The notes under the pieces were generated by a model, which made no database searches, was not told the origin of the DNA, and saw only the letters and a program-made list of their open reading frames with translations. This document shows, piece after piece, positions 36,849 through 47,389 of a stretch of DNA of 64,000 bases; positions within the stretch are counted from its first letter, which is position 1, and every line of letters starts with the position of its first letter. Both the position numbers and the translations under genes were made by a program. The stretch is taken from NCBI GenBank assembly GCA_021234155.1, contig JAJEKV010000108.1, positions 2,124,050-2,188,049 on the forward strand, read 5' to 3'. This DNA is from Isoetes taiwanensis (lineage: Eukaryota > Streptophyta > Lycopodiopsida > Isoetales > Isoetaceae).

Positions 36849-37457
36849 TGTTATATTGTGTAAAGTGCAGATAGTTCTATAGAGGTTGAACTGTGGTTGC
36901 CAGATAAAGTAGATAAAGTACATAGACTCTGCACATGAATTCGTAAACACTGAATGATTTCATAGAGTTTAGGTTCAGGCAAATCTTGCAGAACCTGTGA
37001 AGTTATACATGTCGTAAGGGTGCAGTACTACAGAGAACCAGCATATTGAATTGCCTAGGTTGAACCTCTAAGGTTCTAAAGGTCAAGTAACTATAAACAA
37101 TATTGAAGGCATTGGAAACGCATATATATGGAATGAAATGTGGTCGAATAAAAAAAGAACATGAAAAACTGAATAAGGAAAATCAGGAAGTAGTCGGTTC
37201 TCGGTTGGGTGTAAAAAGGAGAAAAACTTGATCAGTAAAGCGTTGAGCCGGATTGATGCTACAACGATGTGAAATGCCGCCTGGGCTATTGGATTGTTGA
37301 AACGATGTGTATGGTAATGAGATAGAAATTCGTTGAGCTCTGAATTATAGTATTATTGAGTGCATTGGTTAATACTATAGAGATGGAACCATTACCATTC
37401 AAGTTGAAATAAAACTAAACCAATCACTCTTGATATTTATAAATTACATCTTTCACA
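36849..37457 (+). repeat. Left LTR of the Copia element
   Basis: TG...CA ends; followed after one base by the tRNA-Met primer-binding site. It contains GGTTGAACCTCTAAGG and the ATTGATGCTACAACGATGTG region shared with the right LTR. Confidence 0.88.
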
Positions 37458-37458
37458 T

Positions 37459-37470
37459 TGGTATCAGAGC
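37459..37470 (+). promoter_or_regulatory. tRNA-iMet primer-binding site
   Basis: TGGTATCAGAGC is the standard plant copia minus-strand priming site and directly follows the left LTR. Confidence 0.92.
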
Positions 37471-37488
37471 AAAGTTAGCATTTCCATC

Positions 37489-40400
37489 ATGACAAGTCGT
37501 TTTGGAGCATCACTACTTAATTCCATAGATGTGTACAAAGGAGGTTCAGGATTTCAAGTCTGGAAAGAGAAGCTGAAAAATGTATTAGAGAATGAAGATC
37601 TTTGGGACTTGGTGAACTCAAATGAAGACGATCATGTTACAGTGGTCATGTCTTCTGCAGGAGGAGCAGCAGCCAGTTCGAGCGGTGCTACTGGATCTGC
37701 AAGTGTGAATGCAGGATCAGGGAATATCTCTGCAGGTGATACAGCTATTACTAATCAAGATAAAATCAAAATCAAGCAGGCACAAGGTATTATAACTAGT
37801 AAAGTTGGGAACTCTATTTTGTTGCAGATCAGAGGCAAACATCCACGAGAGATGAGAAGAAGTCTTCTTCTCAAATGGATGTCTTAGAAATGGAGCCCAG
37901 AAAACTGAAGTACAAAGAAAATGAAGATTTAACTGAATTCTTTGCTAAGTTTGATAGTATCATTGCAGATCTCGAAGGTGCAGGCATATGCATGAATGAA
38001 CAGCAGAAGATCCTTGCCATATCTAGAGCCATGAGCAATTACAAGAATTTAGCAACTCTTATACGAAATGTGACTAAGACCAGAGAAGAAGCTAAGGATA
38101 TGGTGCGCACAGAATTTGAGTAAGAAGAGGTAATTGATGATAATGAAGATGCAGGAAGTGCTGAAGTGCTATATGCTGGAAGACAAGGGTATCAAGGAAT
38201 ATCTGAAGGCCATTCTTCGAAACACGCCAATGATCCTAATAACGACCATGTTTTTCATGTAATATGTATGGTCATTTGAAGATTGATTGCCCAAAAAATA
38301 AAGAAGCTGTTGAGTGTTTTAACTATGGAGGAAAGGGCCATTATGCCAATAAATGTTCTAGCCCTAAAATTAACACTAAAGGCAGGGGAAGAGGTTTTAG
38401 TGCTCGTGCAAACAATGTATCTAGAGGAAGAGGGAGGGGTTTTGGCAGAAAATCGTCCTCAGTTAATTACACTGAAGAAGTAAAACAGGATGATGAAGAA
38501 ACTGATGAGGATGCAGAGGTATGTAAACACAATGAAATTTTGTCTGTTTCCAGCTCAAATGATAAGGCTAATGGTGATATGTTAATTATAGATAGTGGAG
38601 CAGAAAAGAGTGTAACTAGCTCAAGAAGTATCCTGAAGAAATGCAAAGGAAGCAGTGATGGCCACGTTAAGCTTGGTAATGGAGAGCTACAGGAGGTCGA
38701 AGACGTAGGAGTCCTATAATTGTTTGATCTTTCAGGAAAAATAGTTAGTCTTAAAGATGTACTTTGTGTGCCAAGTCTAATAAGAAATTTAATTTCTGTT
38801 AGCCGGTTAGTAGATCTTGGGTTTACAATGGTTTTTGATAAGCTACAATGTACTATCTTCAAAGATAATGAAATCAAATTTATCGGGAGACGTGTTGGAA
38901 ATCTTTGTGGTTTGAACTGTGATATACTTGAAAATTTGAATTCCATAAATGTTTTGATAGCACCTTCTGTTAATGTTTGGCATTTGAGACTAGGGCACAC
39001 TCAAACTAGAAATATTGAAGCAATGGCAAAGCAAGGGTTGCTGTCCGTACTGCAAGAGCATTCAGATTATTCAATGTGCATAGGTTGTATGCTTGATAAG
39101 CATTCAAGGCTGCCGTTTAAAAGATCTAATAAGAGAGCAAAAAATATTCTGGATTTGATTCATACAGATCTCTGTGGCTCCCTAAATATCACGAACATAA
39201 GTGGGAAAAGGTATTTCATTATACGGATGATTTCAGCAGAAAAACAAAGTGCTATTGTCTTAAAACCAAAGATGAAGCATTTAAGGCATTCAAAGCATAT
39301 ATTGCTGAAGTAGAAGTTGAAACTAGAAGGAAAATAAAGTGTGTAAGATCTGATAGAGGTGGAGAGTACCTATCAGGCAAGTTCAGGAATTATTGTGTAG
39401 AAAGAGGAATAGAGGGCAATATACATGCAGCCACTCACCTCAGCAAAATGGAAGTTGTTGAGAGAAAGAATAGGACTATTCTTGATGCGGTACGTGCTAT
39501 GTTGAAATTTGCAAAGTTGCCAAACTTTTTATGGGAGGAAGCTGTGAAGACCGCCGTACACATTCAAAATCTAATTCCATCAGTAAGTATAAAAGGTAGC
39601 ATTCCAGAGATGCTTTGGTCTGGTACTAAGCCTACTTATGATCATCTTAAAGCTTATGGATGCTTATCTTTCACTCACATACCAAAAGAATAAAGTAAAA
39701 AATAGATGACAAGTCGTGGATAACCTTTCTTGTTGGGTATGATGAACATTCAAAGGGGTGTAGACTGTATGATCCCTAACGAAGGAAAATAATTATAAGT
39801 AGAGATGTCACGTTTGATGAAACTCGTTTTTACAAAATTCTTACTGTTGAAAATCAAGTAGAACTTAAAGAAGGGCTGAAAATGTTGATGAAGAAATTAA
39901 AGTAAATAAGGTGGCTGGAAATAATATGCATGATATAATTCTCGATCATAACACTAACAGTGTTGACTCAGAACATAATGCTGAAGCTAATGCAAGAAAT
40001 GAAGCATCGGAAGAGCATGTGAACGGGATACAATCTGATGCAATAAGGATTGCTGCAGAGATGACAAATGATGAAAGACCAGTCAGAAGAAAAAGAACAG
40101 AGGCTCAAATAATGCAGGATGAATTACAGGTGAGTTCTAACTTATATGGAAGAATGCAGAAGGAAAAAGTAGAAGGTTAAATCCAGATCTCGTAGAAGTA
40201 TTGATAATGCTAGATTATGACGTGCATACGTGTTATGATGAAGCAATGAAATCTGAAAATGCTTCAAATTGGAAAACTGCCATGCAAAATGAAATGGACA
40301 GTTTCAGAAGATCTGCAACGTGTGACTTGGTAGACATGCCAGAAAACAGGAATATTATAGGTTGTAAATGGATTTACAAAGTGAAACAAGCTGCTGAGAA

Positions 40401-40490
40401 TGAGAATCCAAAGTATAAAGCCCGGCTTGTTAGGGCTACACTCAAAGTGAAGGAATTGATTATAAGGGTACTTTTTCTCCAATTGTAAAA
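37489..40490 (+). pseudogene. Copia gag-pol, broken
   Basis: Gag starts MTSRFGASLLNS at 37,489 and shifts frame near 37,872; a stop follows at about 38,123. A zinc-knuckle region near 38,260-38,370 has CFNYGGKGHYANKC, where the second Cys of CCHC is Tyr. Protease DSGAEKSVT lies at about 38,592, with a stop at 38,717. The same frame then gives the pre-integrase WHLRLGHTQTRNIE and HTDLCG. Frameshifts follow near 39,220. Integrase core remnants RSDRGGEY and ERKNRTI are seen at 39,350-39,480. The RT start (WKTAMQNEMDSF, GCKWIYKVK) is at 40,260-40,390. No functional polyprotein can be read. Confidence 0.85.
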
Positions 40491-40518
40491 ATGACAAGCA
40501 TTAGAATACTTCTTGCAA

Positions 40519-40857
40519 TTAGCAAATGCAAATAAATGGGAAGCACATCATATGGATGTGAATATGCATGGTGCTCTTTTCCTTATCTCTGATCACTTCA
40601 ACACCTAAATTTTTTTTAAGTGGTCTTAAGTCAGACATTTTGAATCTGTGCTTAAGAATTGATTTGCATTTATCCAATATCTTTGGACTGCTGGCTATCA
40701 TGATGCAGTCATCAACATAGAGTGCTATCAAGCATATGTCTGAAGTTTGTTTAAATACATAGACGTTTCCATCACTTGCTAGTTTTGCAAAATCTTGGTC
40801 TATCAGATACTTGTCCATACACATATACCATTTATTAGGGACTACGCCTAAGACCAT
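40519..40857 (-). pseudogene. Inverted Copia reverse-transcriptase segment
   Basis: On the minus strand this reads KYLIDQDFAKLASDGNVYVF, then ALYVDDCIMIASSP (the YVDD catalytic motif), then LKKNLGVEVIRDKEK. In an intact copia RT this follows the plus-strand fragment that ends near 40,575 with MDVN. The two meet head to head at an ATGCAT-containing junction. An internal inversion, with loss of the piece between them and of RNase H, is the simplest reading. Confidence 0.88.
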
Positions 40858-40883
40858 ATCTGACTAAGCGGGTTTCCAAACAA

Positions 40884-40906
40884 ACTATTCTATTCTATTC
40901 TATTCC
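40884..40906 (+). repeat. (TATTC)n microsatellite
   Basis: Follows GGGTTTCCAAACAAAC directly beyond the inverted RT segment. It may mark a non-LTR insertion edge. Confidence 0.6.
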
Positions 40907-41569
40907 TTCTCCTTGCTCAAAGCCAGATGCCTGATGCATGTAGATCTCCTCCTCTAGTTTTGCGGTAAAAATCACGATTATTCCGTCCATATGCACGCAT
41001 CAAGCTTTCGAGGCATTAAATATAAGGAGGTTGAGAATGGAACATTGTAATGATGCAAAATGCGACAATGATCCAGGCCAAAATCTCAAAGTGTGTCCGT
41101 GGCAGGCAAGAAGAAGAAAGATGGAGAATGTACCTTTCAAAGGCTAATAGGATGCCTCCTTTATCTAAGCAATTGTACAAGACACGATATTACATTTTAC
41201 TGCGGTCAATGCATTAGCGGATACGAAATCATAATCTAAATGAGGTCATTGGATAAAATTTTGCCAAAAGAGGATACTCGAGATATCTCAAAATTGCCTG
41301 CTTTTGAGATAGTGGGAATCATTTTTGACCTTAGCATTCATTCCGCTTCCACAACTACTGAGAGCACCATCACGTGCATGACTTGGCATTATACATACTT
41401 GAGGGTTCTAGATAAGCGTCTGCAATTCTTGGGCCCGGTAGTCATTATCTCTGTTTGTCTAGTATCATCATTCTTGCAAGGTTTTTCCTTGAGAAACCTT
41501 TGGCTGAGGTTTTTAATCCTAGTAGTAATGATTGTACTAGCCCATTGTATGAGTCCATATGACCTGTGG

Positions 41570-41664
41570 TCTCGTGGGCGTTAAAAACTATTCTATTATT
41601 CTATTCTATTCTATTCTATTCTATTTATTCTATTCTATTCTATTCTATTCTATTCTATTCTATT
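41570..41664 (+). repeat. GCGTTAAAA tail and long (TATTC)n tract
   Basis: GGGCGTTAAAAAC is followed by about 77 bases of TATTC units with a few interruptions. Same arrangement as at 271-304 and 47,340-47,389. Consistent with a non-LTR retrotransposon 3' end. Confidence 0.6.
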
Positions 41665-41732
41665 ACATTCAAGGAACAATAGAGTATGGTATTAAATTCA
41701 GTTCTTGTTCATTAGAGCTACATATTCTAAGC

Positions 41733-42560
41733 AGGGTGCACCCTAGACTACCACGATTAAACCGGATTACGTCGATCCCTGCTGGCCAGTCGTTATGTTG
41801 GGGCCTCACGGGGCACCTCGTTTAGCTTATAATCATTTATGATTGGAAGCCTATGATTTTGAAATATGAAATCACGATTCACGATTTAGCCTAAAGGTTT
41901 TGAGTATGCTCGAACCTCTATCACGGCTTTTACCTAAGATTATAGAATATATATGAAATCTGAGGTTGAACCTCTACCAAAATAACTCAATGTCCTAATA
42001 AGACTATTTTAACCAATGTACCTAGTGAGCTAATGTGATTATTTTTTTATCTTGAATCCCATGTTTTTTTTTTCTTTTTTTTTTTCTTTTTTTTTATAGC
42101 AACTTATTCAATTGTTTTAGGGATATATAGTCTATGGTTTTAGGAATTGTTATTTTTCACATCCTTATCAAATCCCCTGGAATCCCTATTATTTTGCTAT
42201 ATATTACAAATGAGGTGCACCTGAAGCTATAGGTGTCAGTTAAGTCGATCTACTGACCCGGTCATTATGTTGGGGCCTCTACGGGCACCTCTCGTTTTAG
42301 CTTATAATTCGCCTATGATTTTGAAATATGAAATGCTGATTTGCATACAGGTTTTGAGTAATACTCGAACCTCTCGGCTTTTACATAGAATATGAAATCA
42401 CGAGGTTGAACCTCCACCAAAATAACTCAATGTCTAATAAGACTACTTTAACCAATATGCCGATGAGCTAATGTGATTATTTTTATCTTGAATCTATGTT
42501 TTTATAACAACCTATTCAATTGTTTTGGGGATATATAGTCTATGGTTTAGGAATTGTTAT
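41733..42560 (+). repeat. Tandem duplication of about 0.45 kb
   Basis: The unit starting GGTGCACC... near 41,735 (with TTATGTTGGGGCCTC, TTGAAATATGAAAT, ATAACTCAATGTC and GGGATATATAGTCTATGG) is repeated from about 42,210. The copies differ mainly by one- to several-base indels. Confidence 0.8.
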
Positions 42561-43345
42561 TTGGAAATCTACCAAAAATACCCCTATGAGTTTATTGTAG
42601 TGCAAAATACCCTTATGAGTTTCAAAATTGCAAAATGCCCATGTGTATAGTAGGTGTGTAGGGAGATTTTTGGTAATTTTAAGGGCATTTTAGTAATTAC
42701 ATAAACTCATAAAATTTGGTAGTTTTCCTTGTTATTTTTACATCCATATCATGAAAGGTAAAAACACATTGCAAAAACTCATGGCATTGCATGGCAAAAA
42801 TCAACATTGTAGAAAGGTCCAAACACATTGAACTTAAGATGCATTTTATCATAAGTTGTATCAAAAAATTTGGTGAATTTAGTATATGTGAATCTGATTC
42901 ATAGCTAGTGATGTCTTTATTAAAAGCATTACGGGAAATAGGAATTTATTAAGTTAAGAATGTGCATGAGCGCTCACATAGACATAATAACATCTTTGGA
43001 GGCGTCTTTAGAAGCGGTTATTGAATGATGTGCTTGCAAAAGCATTAGCGAGAAACGGTGGAGTTAATAATTTGTTCAGATTTTACATTAATAACATAAC
43101 ATAAGGAGAGATGCATTGCTTGACGAAGAGCTCTATTGATTTGAGTATTTTAATGCTTGCTCAAGGAATACGTATGTGTTGAATATTTATGCTTGCATAA
43201 GCACTAAGCGAGAAACCGGTGAAGTTGTTCAAAAATTTGCATGAACATAACATAAAGGAGAATGCATCAACTGACAAGCAAGTTTATTAATTTACGGACA
43301 TTTCTATCTTTTGCTTTCCAGAATCTATGTAAGATATATAACATG

Positions 43346-43362
43346 AAGGGGAATGAAGGAGA
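43346..43362 (+). promoter_or_regulatory. Copia polypurine tract
   Basis: AAGGGGAATGAAGGAGA lies a few bases before the right LTR, where plus-strand DNA synthesis would be primed. Confidence 0.75.
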
Positions 43363-43368
43363 TAGTCA

Positions 43369-43969
43369 TGTTATATTGTGTGAAAGTGAGATAGTTTCTA
43401 TAGAGGTTGAAGCTGTGGATTTGCCCAGGATAAAATTACGCAAACTCTGCTGCATGAATTAAGTGAACCTTTGAATGATTACATAGAGTTTAGGCAAATG
43501 CGTACGAGGAACATGTGAAGTTATACATATGCGTGAAGTGCGATTACTACGGAGAACGACATATTGAGTTACTGGGAGTTCAATGGTTGAACCTCTGGGT
43601 TCTAAGGTCAAGTAATATAAACAATATTGAAGACATTGGAAGCATATATATAGGAATGAAATGTGGTCTCAGATAAAAAGCGGACGTGAATAAGGAAAAT
43701 AAAAAACTAGTTGGTTCTTGGTTGGGTGTAAAAGGAAAAGCGTCGATGAGTGTTGGCCGGGATTGATGCTACTTGATGTGAAATCTTGCTTTGGGCTATT
43801 GGATTGTTGAAACGATGTGTATGGTAATGAGATAGAAATTCGTTGAGCTGCGAGATTATAGGTATTAATGAGTGCATTGTTTAATACTATAGAGGTGGAA
43901 CCATTACCATTCAAGTTGAAATAAAACTAAACCAATCACTCTTGATATTTACAAATTACATCTTTCACA
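43369..43969 (+). repeat. Right LTR of the Copia element
   Basis: Same TGTTATATTGTGT start and CTTTCACA end as the left LTR, with numerous short indels between them. Confidence 0.88.
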
Positions 43970-44480
43970 TTTAGGGGATTGATGAATGTCCCATTGTAAA
44001 ATGCATGGCTAGTACTTTGGGTTGGCAATTAAAAAGTCTTGTGTTCACGTCTCTTTCAAGACATCTAAGGGACAATGTTAGGCAAGTGCAGGGAACTCTA
44101 TAAAACCTTAGGTTGGAATTATAGAATTTTGGTCAGGATTGAGTGTATAGTAGGAATTTTTAAGAGCAGGATTTTCTTGTGATTTTCTAACAAGACAATG
44201 GAAGCTCAAAACAAAATAAGATATCCATTTGTAGCAAGTAAGAATTTTCGATATATGACATAAAAGGTTTGCCCAACACTGCTAGAGGATTGTTATATGT
44301 CCCTATAGGATGTTGCCATGTAGTATGACGTAAAAAGTACTATCTATTGTCAAATACATTCGTACCCTCGAAGAAGCAAGACAGGTATGGTATGACGTAA
44401 AAAGTACTATATATTGTCAAATACATCCGTACCCTCTTGAAGAAGCAAGAAAGACACTATAATAAATTGTACATTTGTTC
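43970..44480 (+). mobile_element. tRNA-like (SINE-like) repeat, right of Copia
   Basis: GGCTAGTACTTTGGGTTGGC ... GTTCACGTCTC repeats the units at 36,430-36,845. From 44,290 a GGATGTTGCCATGTAG + GACGTAAAAAGTACTAT tail is present in two tandem copies and matches 36,540-36,660. Confidence 0.5.
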
Positions 44481-45229
44481 TTCAAATTTCCTAAACCCCA
44501 TGCATTCAAATGCAGCCCATACCTTCGAAGAAGCGAAAGATATCTGAAATTGTACATTTGTTATTAACACTATCCAAATGTCCCAATCCTTATGCATTCC
44601 TAGTATTTCTACCAAAGACTTAGACATTACAATATGGGCATTCGATCTTGAAGATATAATCCCAATAAATCCACCGAGGACGTGCCTAATAGCACATGCA
44701 ATGGCTAGTTGGATTAGACCAATTGAATCTGGAGTGCGAATTTGGTGAATGTTAAAATAGTCGAAGGGCATAGCATTTATCTCTCAGTAGCTCCCGATTG
44801 TAGCAACAACTGGCCGGCTCCCTATCCTCACGCCTCTCAAAATGCACTTTGTCTTAGTGTGAGGCAATGTACACCCAGGTAATGGAGTGGAATATCCCTC
44901 TAAGTTTCTTCATGGGCAAAGGTGTACGTATGTAGTTCTATGGGCCTCTATGAGCATGAGATTGATCTGCTGCTAGTAGTGTGTCATTTTAACCTAAACC
45001 AGAGCGCACATATTCCAAAGTTTGCTAAGGAAGCAGTACTGTCACAAGTGATTGTGATCTTGCTCAGTTTGGACATTGACGCACATGCATGCCTAGACAT
45101 TCCATCAGGAGAATCACTGAGCTTGTTTTTCCTTCCAGTAGGGTTTAAGGCATTGTGGACCCAATGTCATGATATAAGCAAGATTGGAGACACGAGCATC
45201 ACATGTACTGGCCACCTTCTAAAAGTAGA

Positions 45230-45420
45230 TGATATGGCAGTCTAGTGCGACCCTTTGAATGGGCAGGAATCCTGCCTTATACAGTAAAATTTGATATAGG
45301 ACTGAACTTCACCCCAATTGCTCGAGCTAAGAATGCCTTCTGCACCTGCTCCAGATCATTCTAGGTGGCGGGGATATCACCAGGCCCCAAACCTCAACAC
45401 CATATAAGAGAATAAGAATA
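45230..45420 (-). pseudogene. Non-LTR (LINE) RT C-terminal remnant
   Basis: The minus strand reads LYGVEVWG, then after a shift NDLEQVQKAFLARAIGVK. This pattern is typical of the region C-terminal to the RT domain in plant LINEs (LYG-x-E-x-WG ... FL-x-R-x-LGVK). Further decayed text runs on towards about 44,880. It is inactive: at least one frameshift and several stops. Confidence 0.6.
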
Positions 45421-47179
45421 GGTCACGATTAATGGCCCGCGATCGATATTTTACCCAGGGTAAGGAATAGGGAATGATTTTTATACGTCCACTTTGAGGC
45501 CACAATGCGATATTTTTAGAGTGAATCCCGCGAAAAAATTGATAAGTATCGAGAGTTACTCGAGCCACAGAGGATTCACCCATATGTATATTGGATGTAC
45601 TTAGAAATACTGCTTGAGAGATGGAGTCGGTTAAAACCCTTATTTACTACCCGTTTATACATTAAACCCTTTTCATACACCCCCATCATCCCACTCTACA
45701 TGTATACACATAAAATATTTCTACATGAAACTAGTAAACTTTTGTATGTATAATTGAATTTTTTTTTTTTATATATTTTTGTAAATATTGTATACCCCTT
45801 AGAGTATTTTTCATACAATAAGCCTATACTTGCGTATTTTTGATAAATATATGCATCATGAATGCCCAGTATAAAACTCAAAAAAATAATGATCGATATT
45901 ATTTACACACTACAAATGTGCATCCCTGTGGCGAGGAGCAGAAGACTTGAGTCAGTATAATAGAGACATCAAGGTCAAGAGGGAAGAACTGCAAAAAGAG
46001 CCTTCTAAAGTAGGGCGTGCTAATATAAGATGTCCCACAAGCACTCTCTGTTTTCCATATACAGATACCCTCACTATATAAGAAGAGACACGACACCATT
46101 TCATAAGCATTCCACTTTGGAACTTAGAGTATAAGATAACATGGGGTAGATAACATGGGGAAAGAAACACTCATACTTCTTTGCCAACCAATAAAATTTA
46201 GCAATAGACTTCATTGGTAAAAGTGCAAGGGCGAGAAGGTGGCTTGTAGTTCACCAAGTGTGTACCTTTTTAGCCTTTAACTTGATGGGAATGCCAAAAC
46301 CGCATGAAAATACTTGTTCATGTTTTTAAGAAAAAGCGGAACTAAGGGATTATACTTGACATCGGTAGCCTTGATCCTAAACCTTAAACACCCAATTTAA
46401 ACCAGCCTTCGGGTAAAACACAATGAAGCATGCCGTAAACCTTTGGAGCTTTATGTTGAAGGTTTAGGTGCATACATCCATTTGTGTCTTGGTTACCTAA
46501 CAACCTTTTGATTTTTACATGTAAACAATAAAACCATCTAGAACCACTTAGGGTTGTTGTCTAGATGCGCCATCGAGTCGTCCATGTTAGGGGACAAATT
46601 CCTCATAGCTATTCCCCGAGAGGGTAAAATTTGGGTACACGGCTCGTCAGGCCACTCTTGCCACAAGTCATTTGAGCTCCATAGTTCTTGCTGAAATTTC
46701 TTGTAACATCAAATGTCTATCCATTTTCAAACCAATGACTTTACTTTCTACAACACACTACCTCAACTCTCTCATAAGATCAATCTTATCAAGTTGAATT
46801 CCGATTGGGAATTAGGTAGTGGAGGAGCGGGGTAATGATGAGACCATCTTCACGATGAGATCTTAAAAGGTACATATGGCCAACCATCATTTAAATCAGC
46901 AATTGCATCGCAGTTCACACAAATCCACTAGGCTTCTAGAATGAAGTTTGCCTTCATAGAATTGGTAGGTCATTAGTATCAAATATGAATTGTTGCTGGG
47001 GAAATAGGCGTACCAAATCTATGATTTCATAGTTAGAAAGCCATATCCCATCCTAAATGTAGATTTTTCATAATAATATTTGTTGTGTCTTTTTACATCA
47101 TGTAATTATATATAGAAAGCTAACCATTAAGTCCATGTTATTCCCAATGCATCTTTGGGAATAACACACTGAATTCTTA
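45421..47179. other. Unrecognised AT-rich DNA
   Basis: No gene seen. Short open frames have no domain. Sequence is interrupted by stops in all frames. Confidence 0.45.
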
Positions 47180-47389
47180 CAACTATAGCTTCCGGAGTTG
47201 AGACCACGAATCACACTACGGAAGCATTTGGGTGTCAAAATCCGCAGAGCCTTAATGTAAAGTGGTTGGGAAGCGGGGCCCAAGCGTGAGCAATGTGGTA
47301 CGGTGTGTGTAGTCACATGTCGGATGGATGCTTTGCCTAGTGGCATGGCGTTAAAATACTATCTATCTATCTATCTATCTATCTATTTA
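47180..47389 (+). mobile_element. Non-LTR 3' end with (CTAT)n tail
   Basis: A segment with GTTGAGACCACGAATCACAC and GGAAGCATTTGGGTG ends GGCATGGCGTTAAAATA followed by eight CTAT units (47,357-47,389). It shares the GCGTTAAAA-plus-microsatellite terminus of the copies near 271 and 41,570. No ORF upstream belongs to it. Confidence 0.45.

Larger units (their letters stand above)
40858..43345. other. Non-Copia DNA inside the Copia element
   Basis: No gene. It holds two TATTC microsatellites, a roughly 0.45-kb tandem duplication, and T-rich tracts near 42,060-42,100. Probably nested insertions replaced the end of pol. Confidence 0.55.
36849..43969 (+). mobile_element. Degenerate Ty1/copia LTR retrotransposon
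   Basis: LTRs at 36,849-37,457 (609 bp) and 43,369-43,969 (601 bp) both start TGTTATATTGTGT and end CTTTCACA. A primer-binding site TGGTATCAGAGC (37,459-37,470), complementary to the 3' end of initiator tRNA-Met, follows the left LTR. A purine tract AAGGGGAATGAAGGAGA (43,346-43,362) precedes the right LTR. The gag-pol order (protease, integrase, RT) is copia type. The coding part is broken and the RT is partly inverted. About 2.5 kb of other DNA fills 40,858-43,345. The LTRs differ at many positions, largely indels. No clear 5-bp target duplication was found. Confidence 0.88.

Noticed and set aside
38467-39000. 177-aa minus-strand ORF
   Set aside because: Antisense of Copia protease and pre-integrase coding sequence.
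44457-44771. 104-aa minus-strand ORF as a gene
   Set aside because: Overlaps repeat-derived flanking DNA and has no recognisable domain.
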